Positions 42,610 through 52,020 of a stretch of DNA of 64,000 nucleotides are shown here, in pieces. The notes beneath the pieces are model-generated. The model had not been told where the DNA came from. It did no database searches and saw only the letters and a list, made by a program, of their open reading frames with translations. The position numbers and the translations under genes are program-made. The DNA lies in NCBI RefSeq assembly GCF_048007035.1, contig NZ_CP180355.1, forward strand, positions 3,038,001 to 3,102,000, written 5' to 3'. The number at the start of each line of letters is the position of its first letter. Positions within the stretch are counted from its first letter, which is position 1. The DNA is from Imperialibacter sp963977595 (GTDB lineage Bacteria; Bacteroidota; Bacteroidia; Cytophagales; Cyclobacteriaceae).

Positions 42610-43686
42610 ATGGGAAGCTCATTCGGGAAGCTCTTTAAAATATCCACCTTTGGTGAGTCGCATGGAAAAGGTATTGGCGCAGTGCTGGAAGGCTGCCCGG
42701 CCGGGCTCGAAATCAACGAAGACTTTATTCAGGCAGAACTAGACCGGAGAAAGCCTGGCCAGTCAAAAATCACTACTCAGCGCCAGGAGGGTGACAAGGT
42801 GGAACTCCTTTCAGGAATTTTTGAAGGGAAGGCAACCGGTACTCCTATTGGCATGGTGATTTATAATGAGGATCAGCGCAGCAAGGATTACTCCCATATC
42901 GCTGAAAAATTCCGGCCATCTCACGCAGACTATACTTATCAGGTTAAATACGGTGTAAGAGACTACCGGGGTGGTGGGAGAAGCTCTGCAAGAGAAACTG
43001 CCGCCAGAGTTGCTTCCGGGTCAATAGCGAAAATGTTTCTGAAAACCCTGGGTATTGAGTGCTACGCTTATGTATCGCAGGTAGGCGGTTTAAAGCTTGA
43101 AAAATCTTATCAGGAGCTAGACCTCGGAAAAATCGACGACAATATCGTGCGTTGCCCTGATGGGCCAATGGCCGAAAAGATGATCGACCTGATCGATGAA
43201 GTTAGAAAGAGCAGAGACACGATTGGGGGCATTGTGACCGGGGTAATCAAAGGTGTGCCTCCGGGGCTTGGTGAGCCTGTTTTTGAAAAGCTGCATGCCG
43301 AACTTGGCAAAGCCATGCTAAGTATCAATGCCGTGAAAGGATTTGAGTTTGGAAGCGGTTTCGAAGGAATTACTATGAGAGGGTCTGAACACAACGACGT
43401 TTTTTATAAGGATGGCGATACCGTTAAAACGAAAACAAATCACTCAGGTGGAATTCAGGGTGGTATTTCTAATGGAGAAGATATATATTTCAGGATAGCC
43501 TTTAAACCTGTAGCCACTATTATGACAGATCAGGAGAGTGTTGATTTGCATGGTGATGCCACTACAGTAACTGGAAAAGGCCGCCACGACCCCTGCGTAG
43601 TGCCAAGAGCAGTGCCAATTGTAGAGGCAATGTCAGCACTTGTTATAGCCGACTACTATTTGATCAACAAAACCGTGAAACTGTGA
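42610..43686 (+). CDS. aroC: Chorismate synthase
   Basis: A 358-residue FMN-dependent enzyme making chorismate from EPSP. Signature motifs are present: FGESHGKGIGAVLEGCPAG, YRGGGRSSARETAARVA and the C-terminal GRHDPCVVPRAVPIVEAM. The N-terminal His in GESHG and the Asp in GRHDPC are catalytic. It begins immediately after batD and overlaps the next gene by four bases (GTGA). Confidence 0.98.
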   Translation: MGSSFGKLFKISTFGESHGKGIGAVLEGCPAGLEINEDFIQAELDRRKPGQSKITTQRQEGDKVELLSGIFEGKATGTPIGMVIYNEDQRSKDYSHIAEKFRPSHADYTYQVKYGVRDYRGGGRSSARETAARVASGSIAKMFLKTLGIECYAYVSQVGGLKLEKSYQELDLGKIDDNIVRCPDGPMAEKMIDLIDEVRKSRDTIGGIVTGVIKGVPPGLGEPVFEKLHAELGKAMLSINAVKGFEFGSGFEGITMRGSEHNDVFYKDGDTVKTKTNHSGGIQGGISNGEDIYFRIAFKPVATIMTDQESVDLHGDATTVTGKGRHDPCVVPRAVPIVEAMSALVIADYYLINKTVKL

Positions 43687-45017
43687 CAAGCCAAAAGAAA
43701 AAAATTCCTTTACACCTCTGGATAGTAATTGCAATGCTGGCCGGAGTGGTGTGGGGGATGATCGCTATTTTCGGTGGCCTTGGTGAATTTACAACAGACT
43801 GGGTGAAGCCATTCGGCACCATCTTCATCAAAATGCTGAAGCTGATAGCAGTTCCTCTGGTGCTGGTATCCCTAATTGATGGCATTTCTAATCTGAGCGA
43901 CCTCACCAAACTCTCGAGAATAGGCGGAAAAACTATTGGCTTTTATTTATTCACAACGGTCGTTGCCATTACCATTGGGTTGCTACTGGTGAATACTGTT
44001 CAGCCTGGCAAGTTTCTTCCGAGCGACAAAAGGGAAGAGCTTCGTATGAAATACGCTTCAGATGCGAACCTGAAAATGACCAGTGCCAAGGGCGTGGAAG
44101 AGTCGGGGCCTCTTCAAATGCTTGAAGATATTGTGCCTGACAACTTTTTTAAGGCTGCTACTGACAACGGGGCTATGCTGCAGGTGATCTTCTTTGCATT
44201 CATGCTGGGCATCGCCATGGTGATGTCGCCGAAAGACAAACTTGAGCCGGTAAAGGGTTTTTTCGAGGGTATTAATATCACCCTGTTGAATGTTGTGCAT
44301 ATTATAATGAAGTATGCTCCAATCGGCGTTTTTGCGCTCATTGCAGGGCTGCTTGTTGATATCGCCGGAGATGACCCTTCAGGTGCTGTTGATTTGTTTA
44401 AAGCACTGGGGGTTTACGCCCTCACAGTTCTTGGAGGACTGGGTACTATGATTTTTCTTATATACCCCCTCTTTATTAGAATTTTCACAAAAATAAAGTA
44501 CGTACAATTCATCAAGGGTATTTTTCCGGCTCAGATGTTGGCATTCACAACAAGCTCGAGTGCGGCTACTCTGCCTGTAACCATGGATTGTGTGGAGAAA
44601 AACCTTGGTGTGTCGGAAGAAGTCACAAGCTTTGTGCTTCCTCTTGGTGCCACCATCAACATGGACGGCACCAGCATTCACCAGGCAGTATCGGCCGTGT
44701 TTATTGCGCAGGCTTTTGGCCACGATCTTACGCTCGCTGACCAGCTAATTATCGTGCTCACCGCCACCTTGTCGTCTATTGGAGCGGCGGCTGTACCAAG
44801 TGCGGGGCTAATTATGCTGGTGATCGTGTTGGGCGCTATAGGTGTGGAGCCTGAAGGGCTAGCCTTGATAATTGCTATTGACAGGCCTCTCGACATGGTT
44901 CGCACCATTGTGAATGTTACCGGTGATGCCTCGGTAGCTGTGATAGTGGCTGCCTCGGAGGGCGACCTCGCCAGCGAATTTGACAAAGGCCTCCTTAATT
45001 CTGACGCCGGTTCCTGA
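43683..45017 (+). CDS. Dicarboxylate/amino acid:cation symporter (DAACS family)
   Basis: A 444-residue transporter of the glutamate/aspartate/dicarboxylate family. The hallmark hairpin and substrate site are FTTSSSAATLPVTMDCVEK and PLGATINMDGTSIHQAV, followed by PSAGLIMLVIVL and the DRPLDMVRTIVNVTGDA motif. The GTG start overlaps the aroC stop. Substrate may be glutamate, aspartate or a C4-dicarboxylate. About eight helices and two hairpins can be drawn. Confidence 0.95.
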   Translation: MTSQKKKIPLHLWIVIAMLAGVVWGMIAIFGGLGEFTTDWVKPFGTIFIKMLKLIAVPLVLVSLIDGISNLSDLTKLSRIGGKTIGFYLFTTVVAITIGLLLVNTVQPGKFLPSDKREELRMKYASDANLKMTSAKGVEESGPLQMLEDIVPDNFFKAATDNGAMLQVIFFAFMLGIAMVMSPKDKLEPVKGFFEGINITLLNVVHIIMKYAPIGVFALIAGLLVDIAGDDPSGAVDLFKALGVYALTVLGGLGTMIFLIYPLFIRIFTKIKYVQFIKGIFPAQMLAFTTSSSAATLPVTMDCVEKNLGVSEEVTSFVLPLGATINMDGTSIHQAVSAVFIAQAFGHDLTLADQLIIVLTATLSSIGAAAVPSAGLIMLVIVLGAIGVEPEGLALIIAIDRPLDMVRTIVNVTGDASVAVIVAASEGDLASEFDKGLLNSDAGS

Positions 45018-45042
45018 GCGGGTATTTGTCGTTGACAGGTTG

Positions 45043-45050
45043 TATCTTTG
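45043..45050 (+). promoter_or_regulatory. Candidate -7 element for nfu
   Basis: TATCTTTG is an exact TAnnTTTG match about 80 bases upstream of nfu. The best TTG is only 14 bases upstream, too close for the usual spacing. Confidence 0.4.
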
Positions 45051-45129
45051 GTGCATTAAAACACATAACAGCACTACTGAACTTATTTGGCAGCAGGTTG
45101 TTCCTAAGTAAGTTAAAATTCTGAAACCA

Positions 45130-45720
45130 ATGGAATCTACGATAAAGAAGTCTCAAAGGCTTGTTACTCTGTATCTGGAGAACAATCCCAACCCCAATTC
45201 ATTAAAATTTGTCGCCAACTTTATGTTGGTAGGGGAAGGTGAAAACTATGACTTCCCCGATGAGGCGAGCGCTGAGCATGCCCCCCTGGCTAAAGAGCTT
45301 TTCAACTACGCCTTTGTAAAGAGGGTATTCTACATGAATAACTTTGTAACGATCACAAAGGACGAAAATGTGGAGTGGATAGATATTCAGGATCAGCTGA
45401 AAACCCATATCAGGGAATACCTGGAAGCTGAAAAACCTGTTTTGATAAAGGCCGATCCCCTTCAAAACGACATACTCGACAGCGACCCGGATGTGGTAAA
45501 AAACATCAAGAGCGTGTTGGAAGAATACATCAAGCCTGCAGTTGAGTCGGACGGCGGAGCCATTGTGTTCCAGGATTTTGAAGACGGCGTTGTAAAAGTA
45601 GCATTGCAGGGCTCTTGCAGCGGCTGTCCTTCCAGCATGGTGACATTGAAAGCAGGTATTGAGAACTTGCTCAAAAGAATGGTGCCTGAAGTGCAGTCAG
45701 TAGAGGCAGTCAGCCTATAA
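45130..45720 (+). CDS. NifU-like (Nfu-type) iron-sulfur cluster protein
   Basis: A 196-residue protein with an Nfu_N scaffold domain (about residues 12-98: YLENNPNPNSLKFVAN to VEWIDIQDQLK) and a C-terminal NifU domain. The cluster-binding pair C163/C166 lies in GSCSGCPSSM. Nfu proteins deliver [4Fe-4S] clusters to targets such as LipA. It is monocistronic with a strong terminator. Confidence 0.95.
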   Translation: MESTIKKSQRLVTLYLENNPNPNSLKFVANFMLVGEGENYDFPDEASAEHAPLAKELFNYAFVKRVFYMNNFVTITKDENVEWIDIQDQLKTHIREYLEAEKPVLIKADPLQNDILDSDPDVVKNIKSVLEEYIKPAVESDGGAIVFQDFEDGVVKVALQGSCSGCPSSMVTLKAGIENLLKRMVPEVQSVEAVSL

Positions 45721-45743
45721 ACGCAATAGTTACAAAGATACTT

Positions 45744-45778
45744 AGCCTCGGAGGGATTCACTTCGGGGCTTTTTTTAT
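45744..45778 (+). terminator. Terminator after the nfu gene
   Basis: AGCCTCGGAG (45744-45753) pairs at all ten positions, with wobble, to CTTCGGGGCT (45761-45770), followed by TTTTTTTATT. Confidence 0.93.
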
Positions 45779-45827
45779 TCTAAAACTGGATAACCATCAA
45801 TAAAAATACCTTTCAGGTTCTCCTTTT

Positions 45828-45860
45828 TTGTTAGTAAATCGCAGGACTAACCTAAATTTC
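45828..45860 (+). promoter_or_regulatory. Candidate promoter of the M28 peptidase gene
   Basis: TTG (45828-45830), 22 bases, then TAAATTTC (45853-45860), one mismatch from the consensus. The start of transcription would fall at or next to the ATG at 45866, so the mRNA may have almost no leader. Confidence 0.5.
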
Positions 45861-45865
45861 AATCA

Positions 45866-47323
45866 ATGAAAAGACATTTAACCGTTTTATTTGCTGCCAC
45901 ACTTGCCATAGCTGGCTGTGAGCAAAAGCCGCCAGTGAACATGCTGGAGGAGATCAACAAAGAGACGCTGGCTAACTCAAAAGTGTATCCTACGCTTGCA
46001 GATTGCATGGCAACAGTAGGACACAGACTCACCGGGTCTGAGAATGGCGCTAAAGCCGAGGAATACACCTACAACCTCTTCAAGTCGTATGGCATCGACG
46101 TTGAATATGACCCCTTCGAGGTTGAGTCGTGGAGCCGTGGAGAAGTAAAAACGCAGTTTAGTAGTGGATCCGATTGGGAAGAGGTAAGCTCTGTCAGCCT
46201 GGCCCACTCACCTGTTAGTGTAAACCTTGAAGGCGAAATTATTGACATGGGCAACGGAATAGAAGAAGACTACGAGGCTAACCCGGGCGCAGCAGAGGGG
46301 AAGGTTGTATTCGTATATATAAGTATTTTGCCTGAGACAGTCGACCCTTCTAAAAACTTGCATAGGTCTGAAAAAACAAAACTGGCGATCGACAATGGCG
46401 CTGCCGGAATTATTTTCTTCAACCAGGTAGAAGGTGGGGTTTTATTGACCGGAACTGCCTCGGTTACCGGAAGCCTTATTCCAATTCCTGCGGTGTGCAT
46501 TGGCTATGAGGATGGCCTTTCATTAAAAGACAAGCTGGCTGCCGGAGCGGTGAAAGCCAAGCTTGAAATGACAAACTTCAGCGAAGTGATCAAAGCAAGA
46601 AATGTGGTGGCCACTATCCCTGGAACAGACAAGGCCAGCGAAGTTATTCTTACCGGCGGCCACCTCGACTCGTGGGATTTGGCAACGGGTGCTATCGACA
46701 ACGGCATCGGTTCTTTCTCTGTTATCGACATAGCCCGAACCTTTAAGGCGCTGGACATCAAGCCACGCAGAACACTTAAGTTTGTGATGTGGATGGGGGA
46801 AGAAGAAGGACTGCTGGGTTCGAAACATTATGTTAATGCCCTCAAAGAATCAGGCGAAATTGAGAACCTGAAATATGTTTTCAATCTGGACGCTTCCTCT
46901 AATGCTGTTGGATTTAATGCTGGTGGCAGGTTGGAGGCCGAAAAGTTTTTTGTAGATGCAGGCGACAGGATCAAGGCAGTGGATAGCACATTCACTAATA
47001 AATTTGCGAACAGGGCTGGTCTTCATAGCGACCATCAGTCGTTTATGCTGGAAGGCGTCCCCTTCTTCGCACCGGTAAGTAACCTGGATCGTTCGGTGTA
47101 CGACTGTTATCATGCTGACTGCGATGACATCGACCTTGTGAATGAAGAGCATCTGATCAACAATGTTCGCTTTTGCAGCATGATGCTTTACGAATTGGAC
47201 AGGGCTCAGGAGCTTCCAGCAGCTAAGCTGGATGACGAAAGCACTCGCAAGTTGCTGGAAGATCAGGGCTTGAAGCTTAAGCTGAGGATTCAGGGCGACT
47301 GGAGATGGTCAGCTGACGATTGA
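45866..47323 (+). CDS. M28-family zinc metallopeptidase, predicted lipoprotein
   Basis: A 485-residue secreted peptidase. The signal sequence ends in the lipobox IAGC with Cys18, so it is a predicted lipoprotein. Residues about 130-230 form a PA (protease-associated) insert. The two-zinc site is recognisable: GGHLDSWD (His/Asp), AIDNG, GEEEGLLGS (catalytic Glu and a ligand Glu), NLDASS and CYHADCDD (final His). The layout matches the carboxypeptidase Q/glutamate carboxypeptidase-like branch of M28. It probably trims peptides at the cell surface. A terminator follows. Confidence 0.93.
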   Translation: MKRHLTVLFAATLAIAGCEQKPPVNMLEEINKETLANSKVYPTLADCMATVGHRLTGSENGAKAEEYTYNLFKSYGIDVEYDPFEVESWSRGEVKTQFSSGSDWEEVSSVSLAHSPVSVNLEGEIIDMGNGIEEDYEANPGAAEGKVVFVYISILPETVDPSKNLHRSEKTKLAIDNGAAGIIFFNQVEGGVLLTGTASVTGSLIPIPAVCIGYEDGLSLKDKLAAGAVKAKLEMTNFSEVIKARNVVATIPGTDKASEVILTGGHLDSWDLATGAIDNGIGSFSVIDIARTFKALDIKPRRTLKFVMWMGEEEGLLGSKHYVNALKESGEIENLKYVFNLDASSNAVGFNAGGRLEAEKFFVDAGDRIKAVDSTFTNKFANRAGLHSDHQSFMLEGVPFFAPVSNLDRSVYDCYHADCDDIDLVNEEHLINNVRFCSMMLYELDRAQELPAAKLDDESTRKLLEDQGLKLKLRIQGDWRWSADD

Positions 47324-47344
47324 CAAGAAACACATATATAATAT

Positions 47345-47367
47345 AAAGGGGCGGCTGCCCCTTTTTT
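47345..47367 (+). terminator. Terminator after the M28 peptidase gene
   Basis: AAAGGGGC and GCCCCTTT pair around the loop GGCT, followed by a T-run. Confidence 0.92.
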
Positions 47368-47421
47368 ATTTCCCAGTGGAGTAAGTGGTGTGTATCTTGC
47401 TGTAAGGCCAAATGTCACATA

Positions 47422-48468
47422 ATGAGGGCGCTTTTTACATTAATTCTGTTTTTGATCACTTTTTGGGCCAAAGCTCAAACTTCTAATGACCTGTCAACTG
47501 GTGTTAGCCAACTAGTTCTTAATACGCCTACACACTCTTCTACCGACAACAATACTGTGGAGAGAGCCTGCATTGACGAAAAGCTTACCGGCCAATGCAT
47601 ACAGTACCACAACGATCAGTGGTTTTCCTATATACCTGCTGATGGCAGTTCATTTTACATCAATGTGCGGCACGAGCGCTGCAAGGATGGTAGGGGCGTA
47701 CAGCTCGTCGTTTTCAAAGGTGAACTTTGCCAAACGGAGACCTACGAGATTATCTCCTGCAACTCACCTGCCACCGCCGACGATTTTTATTTTAAAGTAA
47801 ATAGCCCTGAGCCTAATGTCAGGCACTTTATGATAATAGACGGGTACCTGGGAGACTTCTGCGATTTTACTATCGAGGTGTCGGACAAAGCCAATGGACT
47901 TCCGGTGCTGATCGAAGACCCTTTGGCGGAAGGATTATTGGAGGTCAATGAGAAAACAGTCGAGTTGCGCTGGGAATACCAGCCCGATACATCGCAGGTG
48001 AGCCATTTTTCCGTTATAAGAGCAAGTAAGACTGACAATAAACGTTGGCAGTTGCCATTGGCTTTCAATAGCCGTGGTGGCGTGGGGTCTGAATACCTGT
48101 TGAAAGACACCCTGATGGAATTTGGAAAGTACTCTTATGATGTTTATCTCGTTGACGCCAACAACGAGCACAGGTTGTATCTACATCAACAGGCTGCACT
48201 AACTGAACCAACGCCAGCAAGGCAGAACACGACAGTGTTTTTCCCCTTTGCTGTTCGAAAAAACACTAATCTGCAAGTGACCATCACGGATGCAGTTAGT
48301 AAGCGAACACTTTCCAATAAATTTGTGAAAGACTATAAGCTGGCAGTGCTCCAATACAATTTTCAAGAGCTTATAGACAGAGGGCATTACTTTTTTGAAA
48401 TCAGGATTTATGATTATAAGTCCAAACGAACGGAGACATTCAGCAAACGATTCGAGTTTCAGGATTAG
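47422..48468 (+). CDS. Exported protein with PPC-like and Fn3-like domains
   Basis: A 348-residue protein with a signal peptide (FTLILFLITFWAKAQ). Residues about 48-155 resemble the bacterial pre-peptidase C-terminal (PPC)-type sandwich seen in Bacteroidota: NDQWFSYIPADGSSFYINV, VQLVVFKG and FMIIDGYLGDFCDFTIEVS, with several paired cysteines. Residues about 160-255 look like a fibronectin type III domain (VELRWEYQPDTSQVSHFSVIR to YSYDVYLVD). The last 80 residues form another beta-rich unit ending FSKRFEFQD, reminiscent of but not matching a T9SS sorting domain. No catalytic motif is seen. Confidence 0.75.
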   Translation: MRALFTLILFLITFWAKAQTSNDLSTGVSQLVLNTPTHSSTDNNTVERACIDEKLTGQCIQYHNDQWFSYIPADGSSFYINVRHERCKDGRGVQLVVFKGELCQTETYEIISCNSPATADDFYFKVNSPEPNVRHFMIIDGYLGDFCDFTIEVSDKANGLPVLIEDPLAEGLLEVNEKTVELRWEYQPDTSQVSHFSVIRASKTDNKRWQLPLAFNSRGGVGSEYLLKDTLMEFGKYSYDVYLVDANNEHRLYLHQQAALTEPTPARQNTTVFFPFAVRKNTNLQVTITDAVSKRTLSNKFVKDYKLAVLQYNFQELIDRGHYFFEIRIYDYKSKRTETFSKRFEFQD

Positions 48469-48488
48469 CTGAAAGCTCGTTATTTGCC

Positions 48489-49226
48489 CTATCTCAGGTG
48501 CTTTACTTCTTCAAGCCTCCAGTCGATCACTAAGCCGCCCCCTATGCCTCTGGCCACTTTGTCACCATACAGATATTCCACCAGGTACATGGCAGGATCG
48601 TATGATTTGGCGCCGCCTGAGGAAGTAATGGCTTTTCCGTCATGCACAAAGCTGTAACCCTCCTGTACATTGAGGTGAGGGAAGGTTTCTTTAAACCTCG
48701 CAATGTCTGAGGGGAATGTGGTGCACTTTACCTCATCAAGGAGGCCAGCTTTGGCCAAAAGAAATGCGCCATCACACAACGACATAATAAATTTGGCTTG
48801 GGAGCCCTTTTCTTTGACAAATTCAATCAGAACGGAATCCTGCAAATCGGTATCCATGTTGTGCTCAGTACTTGGCACCACCAGTACATCAATCGTCGGA
48901 GTATCTTCAAAACTGAAATCGGGTATGATTCTGATCCCTTCAAATGTTTTGATCGGCTCATGGGTGGGAGACACGATAAATGTTTTCATGCCTGGTGTGG
49001 TGTGAAATACGGTATGCTGAAACACGTCAAAAGGCGCCATTAGCTCCGAATTGTATACACCATTGATGGCGAGGAAGCCAACATTCAGTGTGTCAGTCGG
49101 CAGGTGAGAAGAGGCAAACGAGAAATCTGCTGCTGCGGATTCCCCGTTTTGTTGACATGCCTGCAAGGAAAATAGGAGTGCTGTTCCCAGGGCAACAGCA
49201 GCAATATTAATCTTCCTATTATCCAT
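48489..49226 (-). CDS. DJ-1/PfpI-family protein, predicted lipoprotein
   Basis: A 245-residue protein with a lipoprotein-type signal ending LQAC (Cys24). The glutamine at -2 is atypical of lipoboxes, so lipidation is likely but not certain. The mature part is a DJ-1/PfpI fold: LNVGFLAINGVYNSELMAPFDVF carries the conserved Glu61, VLVVPSTEHN follows, and the nucleophile elbow FIMSLCDGAFLLAKAGLL carries Cys151. The C-terminal SSGGAKSYDPAMYLVEYLYG matches the AraC-type/isonitrile hydratase subgroup. Most such proteins are cytoplasmic, so an exported form is unusual. It lies seven bases downstream of an SSS symporter gene, apparently in one operon. Confidence 0.85.
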   Translation of the reverse strand: MDNRKINIAAVALGTALLFSLQACQQNGESAAADFSFASSHLPTDTLNVGFLAINGVYNSELMAPFDVFQHTVFHTTPGMKTFIVSPTHEPIKTFEGIRIIPDFSFEDTPTIDVLVVPSTEHNMDTDLQDSVLIEFVKEKGSQAKFIMSLCDGAFLLAKAGLLDEVKCTTFPSDIARFKETFPHLNVQEGYSFVHDGKAITSSGGAKSYDPAMYLVEYLYGDKVARGIGGGLVIDWRLEEVKHLR

Positions 49227-49233
49227 AAGGCAC

Positions 49234-51042
49234 TTACTTCAATGAAAGCTTGCCCAGGTTTCTGAACAGAATAAACGTACCAGCTGCGGCTATGCCCAAA
49301 AGACCAAAGCCAAGGCCGATGTTTCCGTAGATAAAGCTTCCTATGCCAAACAGCGAGCAGTAGATGCTCACACAACCGACAAACACCATCATTATTTGTA
49401 GTGGCATTTGCCAGTTTGCTCCTTTGGATGCATCCAGCACAATTCCCTCACTCATGGCTTCATCAACGACCTTTTTCCACCCAGGCCCGCCGGGTTGAGT
49501 CCTAAGGTAGAAGCTCCTCAGGGTCTCTTTATCCTCTGGCTTAGTGAGCAGAGTAGTGGAGATCCATGCAGCACTCACACCAAACAGGGAAATTAGAAGG
49601 CGAGTTGAGAAAATGTCCAGATAAGCGTTCTCAAGTGCTTCGGGGCTAATGACCAGCACCAGCAGAAAGGCTAGCACAGTGGCAACTACCATGGCAACAA
49701 TTTCGGTAAGAGCGTTGATTCTCCACCAAAACCACCTCAGTATGTAAATGGCACCAGTGCCTGCTCCTGAGAGAAGAAGGATATCGAAGGCCTGGGTGGC
49801 ATTCTTAAGGATAGTGAGGGAAAATGTGGCTGCAAAAACCATCAGTCCAACAGTGGTGAATCTGGCGATAGACACTTGCTGTTTTTCAGTGGCGTCTGGC
49901 TTTACAAAGCGCTTATAAAAGTCGTTGACCACGTAGGATGAGCCCCAGTTGAGGTGCGTTCCAATGGTAGACATGTAGGCCGCAATAATCGAAGCAACTA
50001 CAAGCCCCTTCCATCCAGTGCCCAAAAGCGTTAGCATGGCTGGATAGGCGATGTCGTGGCCCAGGTAGTTATCGCTAATGCCGGGGAACTCAGCTTTTAT
50101 TGATGCCAGGTCGGGGAAGATAACCAGCGACGCAAGGGCCACCAGAATCCATGGCCATGGGCGGAGTGCGTAGTGTGCGAAATTAAAAAGTAACGTAGCA
50201 CCTATTGCATTCTTTTCATCTTTGGCTGACAACATTCGCTGCGCAATATAGCCGCCGCCGCCAGGCTCTGCACCAGGGTACCAAACTGACCACCACTGCA
50301 CTGCGATGGGGATAATGAGTAAAGGCAAGAACTGCTTTGGGTCGTCAAAACTTGGGAAAATATCCAGTTTAGGCATTACAGCCGGGTGGGCCAGCAGCTT
50401 GGTCAGGCCGCCTACTCTCTCATCGCTGACTGCAACCACTGCGGCTATCACGGCACCAAGCATGGCGATAGAATACTGAAAAAAATCTGCCCAGATTACT
50501 CCTTTTATGCCGCCTATCGTTGCATAAATAACAACCCCTATTGAAGCACCCACCACGATGTAGACAGGGTTTTCGATGCCGAGCATGATTTGCCCAATCT
50601 TAATGGCGGCCAGTGTAACTGTTCCCATGATCAGGCAGTTGAAGAAAATGCCAAGATACAGGGACCTGAATCCCCGTAGGAAGGAAGCGTACTTGCCGCT
50701 GTACCGCAACTCATAAAACTCCAGGTCGGTCATTACATTGGAGCGCCTCCAAAGCCTGGCATAGATGAAAACGGTTACCATACCTGTGATTAGAAACGCC
50801 CACCAGGCCCAGTTTTTGGCCACTCCGTTTTCTCTAACCATGCCCGTGACAAGGTTGGGAGTATCGGCTGAAAAGGTACAAGCTACCATGGAAATCCCCA
50901 GTAGCCACCACGGCATTCCTCTTCCACCTAAAAAGTATTCAGAGGTGCTTTTCCCAGCGGTGAGTGAGGCAACCCATCCAATTCCTACTACAATAGCAAA
51001 AAAAACCGCTATTATTACCCAGTCGAGTGTGCTTAAGACCAT
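49234..51042 (-). CDS. Sodium:solute symporter (SSS family)
   Basis: A 602-residue transporter. I chose the ATG at 51042 (MVLSTLDWVIIAVFFAIVVG), because an earlier in-frame start would add a non-conserved stretch reaching into the divergent gene. Family blocks are GKSTSEYFLGGRGMPWWLLG, GGIKGVIWADFFQYSIAMLG and QWWSVWYPGAEPGGGGYIAQR. About 14 helices are present, and an extra soluble stretch lies near residues 510-560. Substrate is unknown. It is distinct from the ActP-like symporter at 33648 and has no DUF4212 partner. Confidence 0.93.
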   Translation of the reverse strand: MVLSTLDWVIIAVFFAIVVGIGWVASLTAGKSTSEYFLGGRGMPWWLLGISMVACTFSADTPNLVTGMVRENGVAKNWAWWAFLITGMVTVFIYARLWRRSNVMTDLEFYELRYSGKYASFLRGFRSLYLGIFFNCLIMGTVTLAAIKIGQIMLGIENPVYIVVGASIGVVIYATIGGIKGVIWADFFQYSIAMLGAVIAAVVAVSDERVGGLTKLLAHPAVMPKLDIFPSFDDPKQFLPLLIIPIAVQWWSVWYPGAEPGGGGYIAQRMLSAKDEKNAIGATLLFNFAHYALRPWPWILVALASLVIFPDLASIKAEFPGISDNYLGHDIAYPAMLTLLGTGWKGLVVASIIAAYMSTIGTHLNWGSSYVVNDFYKRFVKPDATEKQQVSIARFTTVGLMVFAATFSLTILKNATQAFDILLLSGAGTGAIYILRWFWWRINALTEIVAMVVATVLAFLLVLVISPEALENAYLDIFSTRLLISLFGVSAAWISTTLLTKPEDKETLRSFYLRTQPGGPGWKKVVDEAMSEGIVLDASKGANWQMPLQIMMVFVGCVSIYCSLFGIGSFIYGNIGLGFGLLGIAAAGTFILFRNLGKLSLK

Positions 51043-51129
51043 TTTGGAGTATAGTTTTTGTTTCGAACCCGTAAAATATAAAATTTGCATGCCGAAACAG
51101 ACCCCATTAAAAAAAGAATTACAGATAAT

Positions 51130-52020
51130 ATGACGCAATCAACAAGTTTGGTAATACTGGCCGCCGGGATAGGAAGTCGATACGGTGGAATAAAGCAGGC
51201 CGACTCTTTTGGGCCCTCTGGTGAGTGGCTGATGGACTATGGAATTTATGACTCAATTCAAGCAGGTTTTAACAAGGTGGTTATTATCACCCGTAAAGAT
51301 TTGCGGGACGTTTTGTACAAGCACCTGAATAAGTGGTGGGGTGATAAGATTGAGATTGAGTTTGTATTTCAGACACCCCCTGCGCAGCATCCTGACAGGG
51401 TGAAGCCGTGGGGAACTGGCCAGGCTGTACTTGCGACGAAAGACGTGGTAAAAGAGCCGTTCGCTATTATCAATGCCGACGACTTTTATGGGAGAAAGGC
51501 TTATTTGGCAATGGGAAAATTCCTTCAGTCGGTTGACCCAACTGCTCTTCATTTTAGCATGGTGGGCTATCCTTTGATGGAGACGCTCTCAGATGCCGGA
51601 TCGGTGGCAAGAGGTATTTGCAATGTGGATGCTGAAGGCAAATTGATTTCTGTAGTGGAGAAAACCAAAATACTTCAGTCGGGTGCAAATATTGTCAATG
51701 AGGAAAACGTAAACAACCCGGAAATTTTAGATCCCAAAGGCTTCGTCTCGATGAACTTTTGGGGTTTCACTCCAGCTTTGTTTCCTGAACTTGTGGGTAT
51801 TTGGGAGGAATTCTATCAAGCCAATAAAAATGAGCTGAAGGCAGAGTTTTATATTCCGTCAGCAGTTACAAACCTGATGCAGAAGAAGAATGCTATTGTT
51901 GATGTGCTGCCTGATGGCAACGATTGGATGGGTGTAACCTATAGCCAGGAGAAAGATATGGTTATGAAAAAATTGCATCAGCTGGTCAGTAGCGGAGAGT
52001 ATCCTTCCGGGCTCAGCTGA
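51130..52020 (+). CDS. Nucleotidyltransferase family protein
   Basis: A 296-residue protein of the sugar/NTP nucleotidyltransferase superfamily. The nucleotide-binding loop is VILAAGIGSRYGGIKQAD near residue 8, and the metal-binding Asp pair is INADDFYGRKAY. EKTKILQSG and FVSMNFWGF follow. I chose the ATG at 51130; the in-frame ATG at 51085 lies in the divergent promoter region. It is not an RmlA or GalU by its motifs (KQADSFGPSGEWLMDY replaces the usual sugar-site block), so the substrate is undefined. It overlaps the 3' end of the small minus-strand gene by eight bases. Confidence 0.83.
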   Translation: MTQSTSLVILAAGIGSRYGGIKQADSFGPSGEWLMDYGIYDSIQAGFNKVVIITRKDLRDVLYKHLNKWWGDKIEIEFVFQTPPAQHPDRVKPWGTGQAVLATKDVVKEPFAIINADDFYGRKAYLAMGKFLQSVDPTALHFSMVGYPLMETLSDAGSVARGICNVDAEGKLISVVEKTKILQSGANIVNEENVNNPEILDPKGFVSMNFWGFTPALFPELVGIWEEFYQANKNELKAEFYIPSAVTNLMQKKNAIVDVLPDGNDWMGVTYSQEKDMVMKKLHQLVSSGEYPSGLS

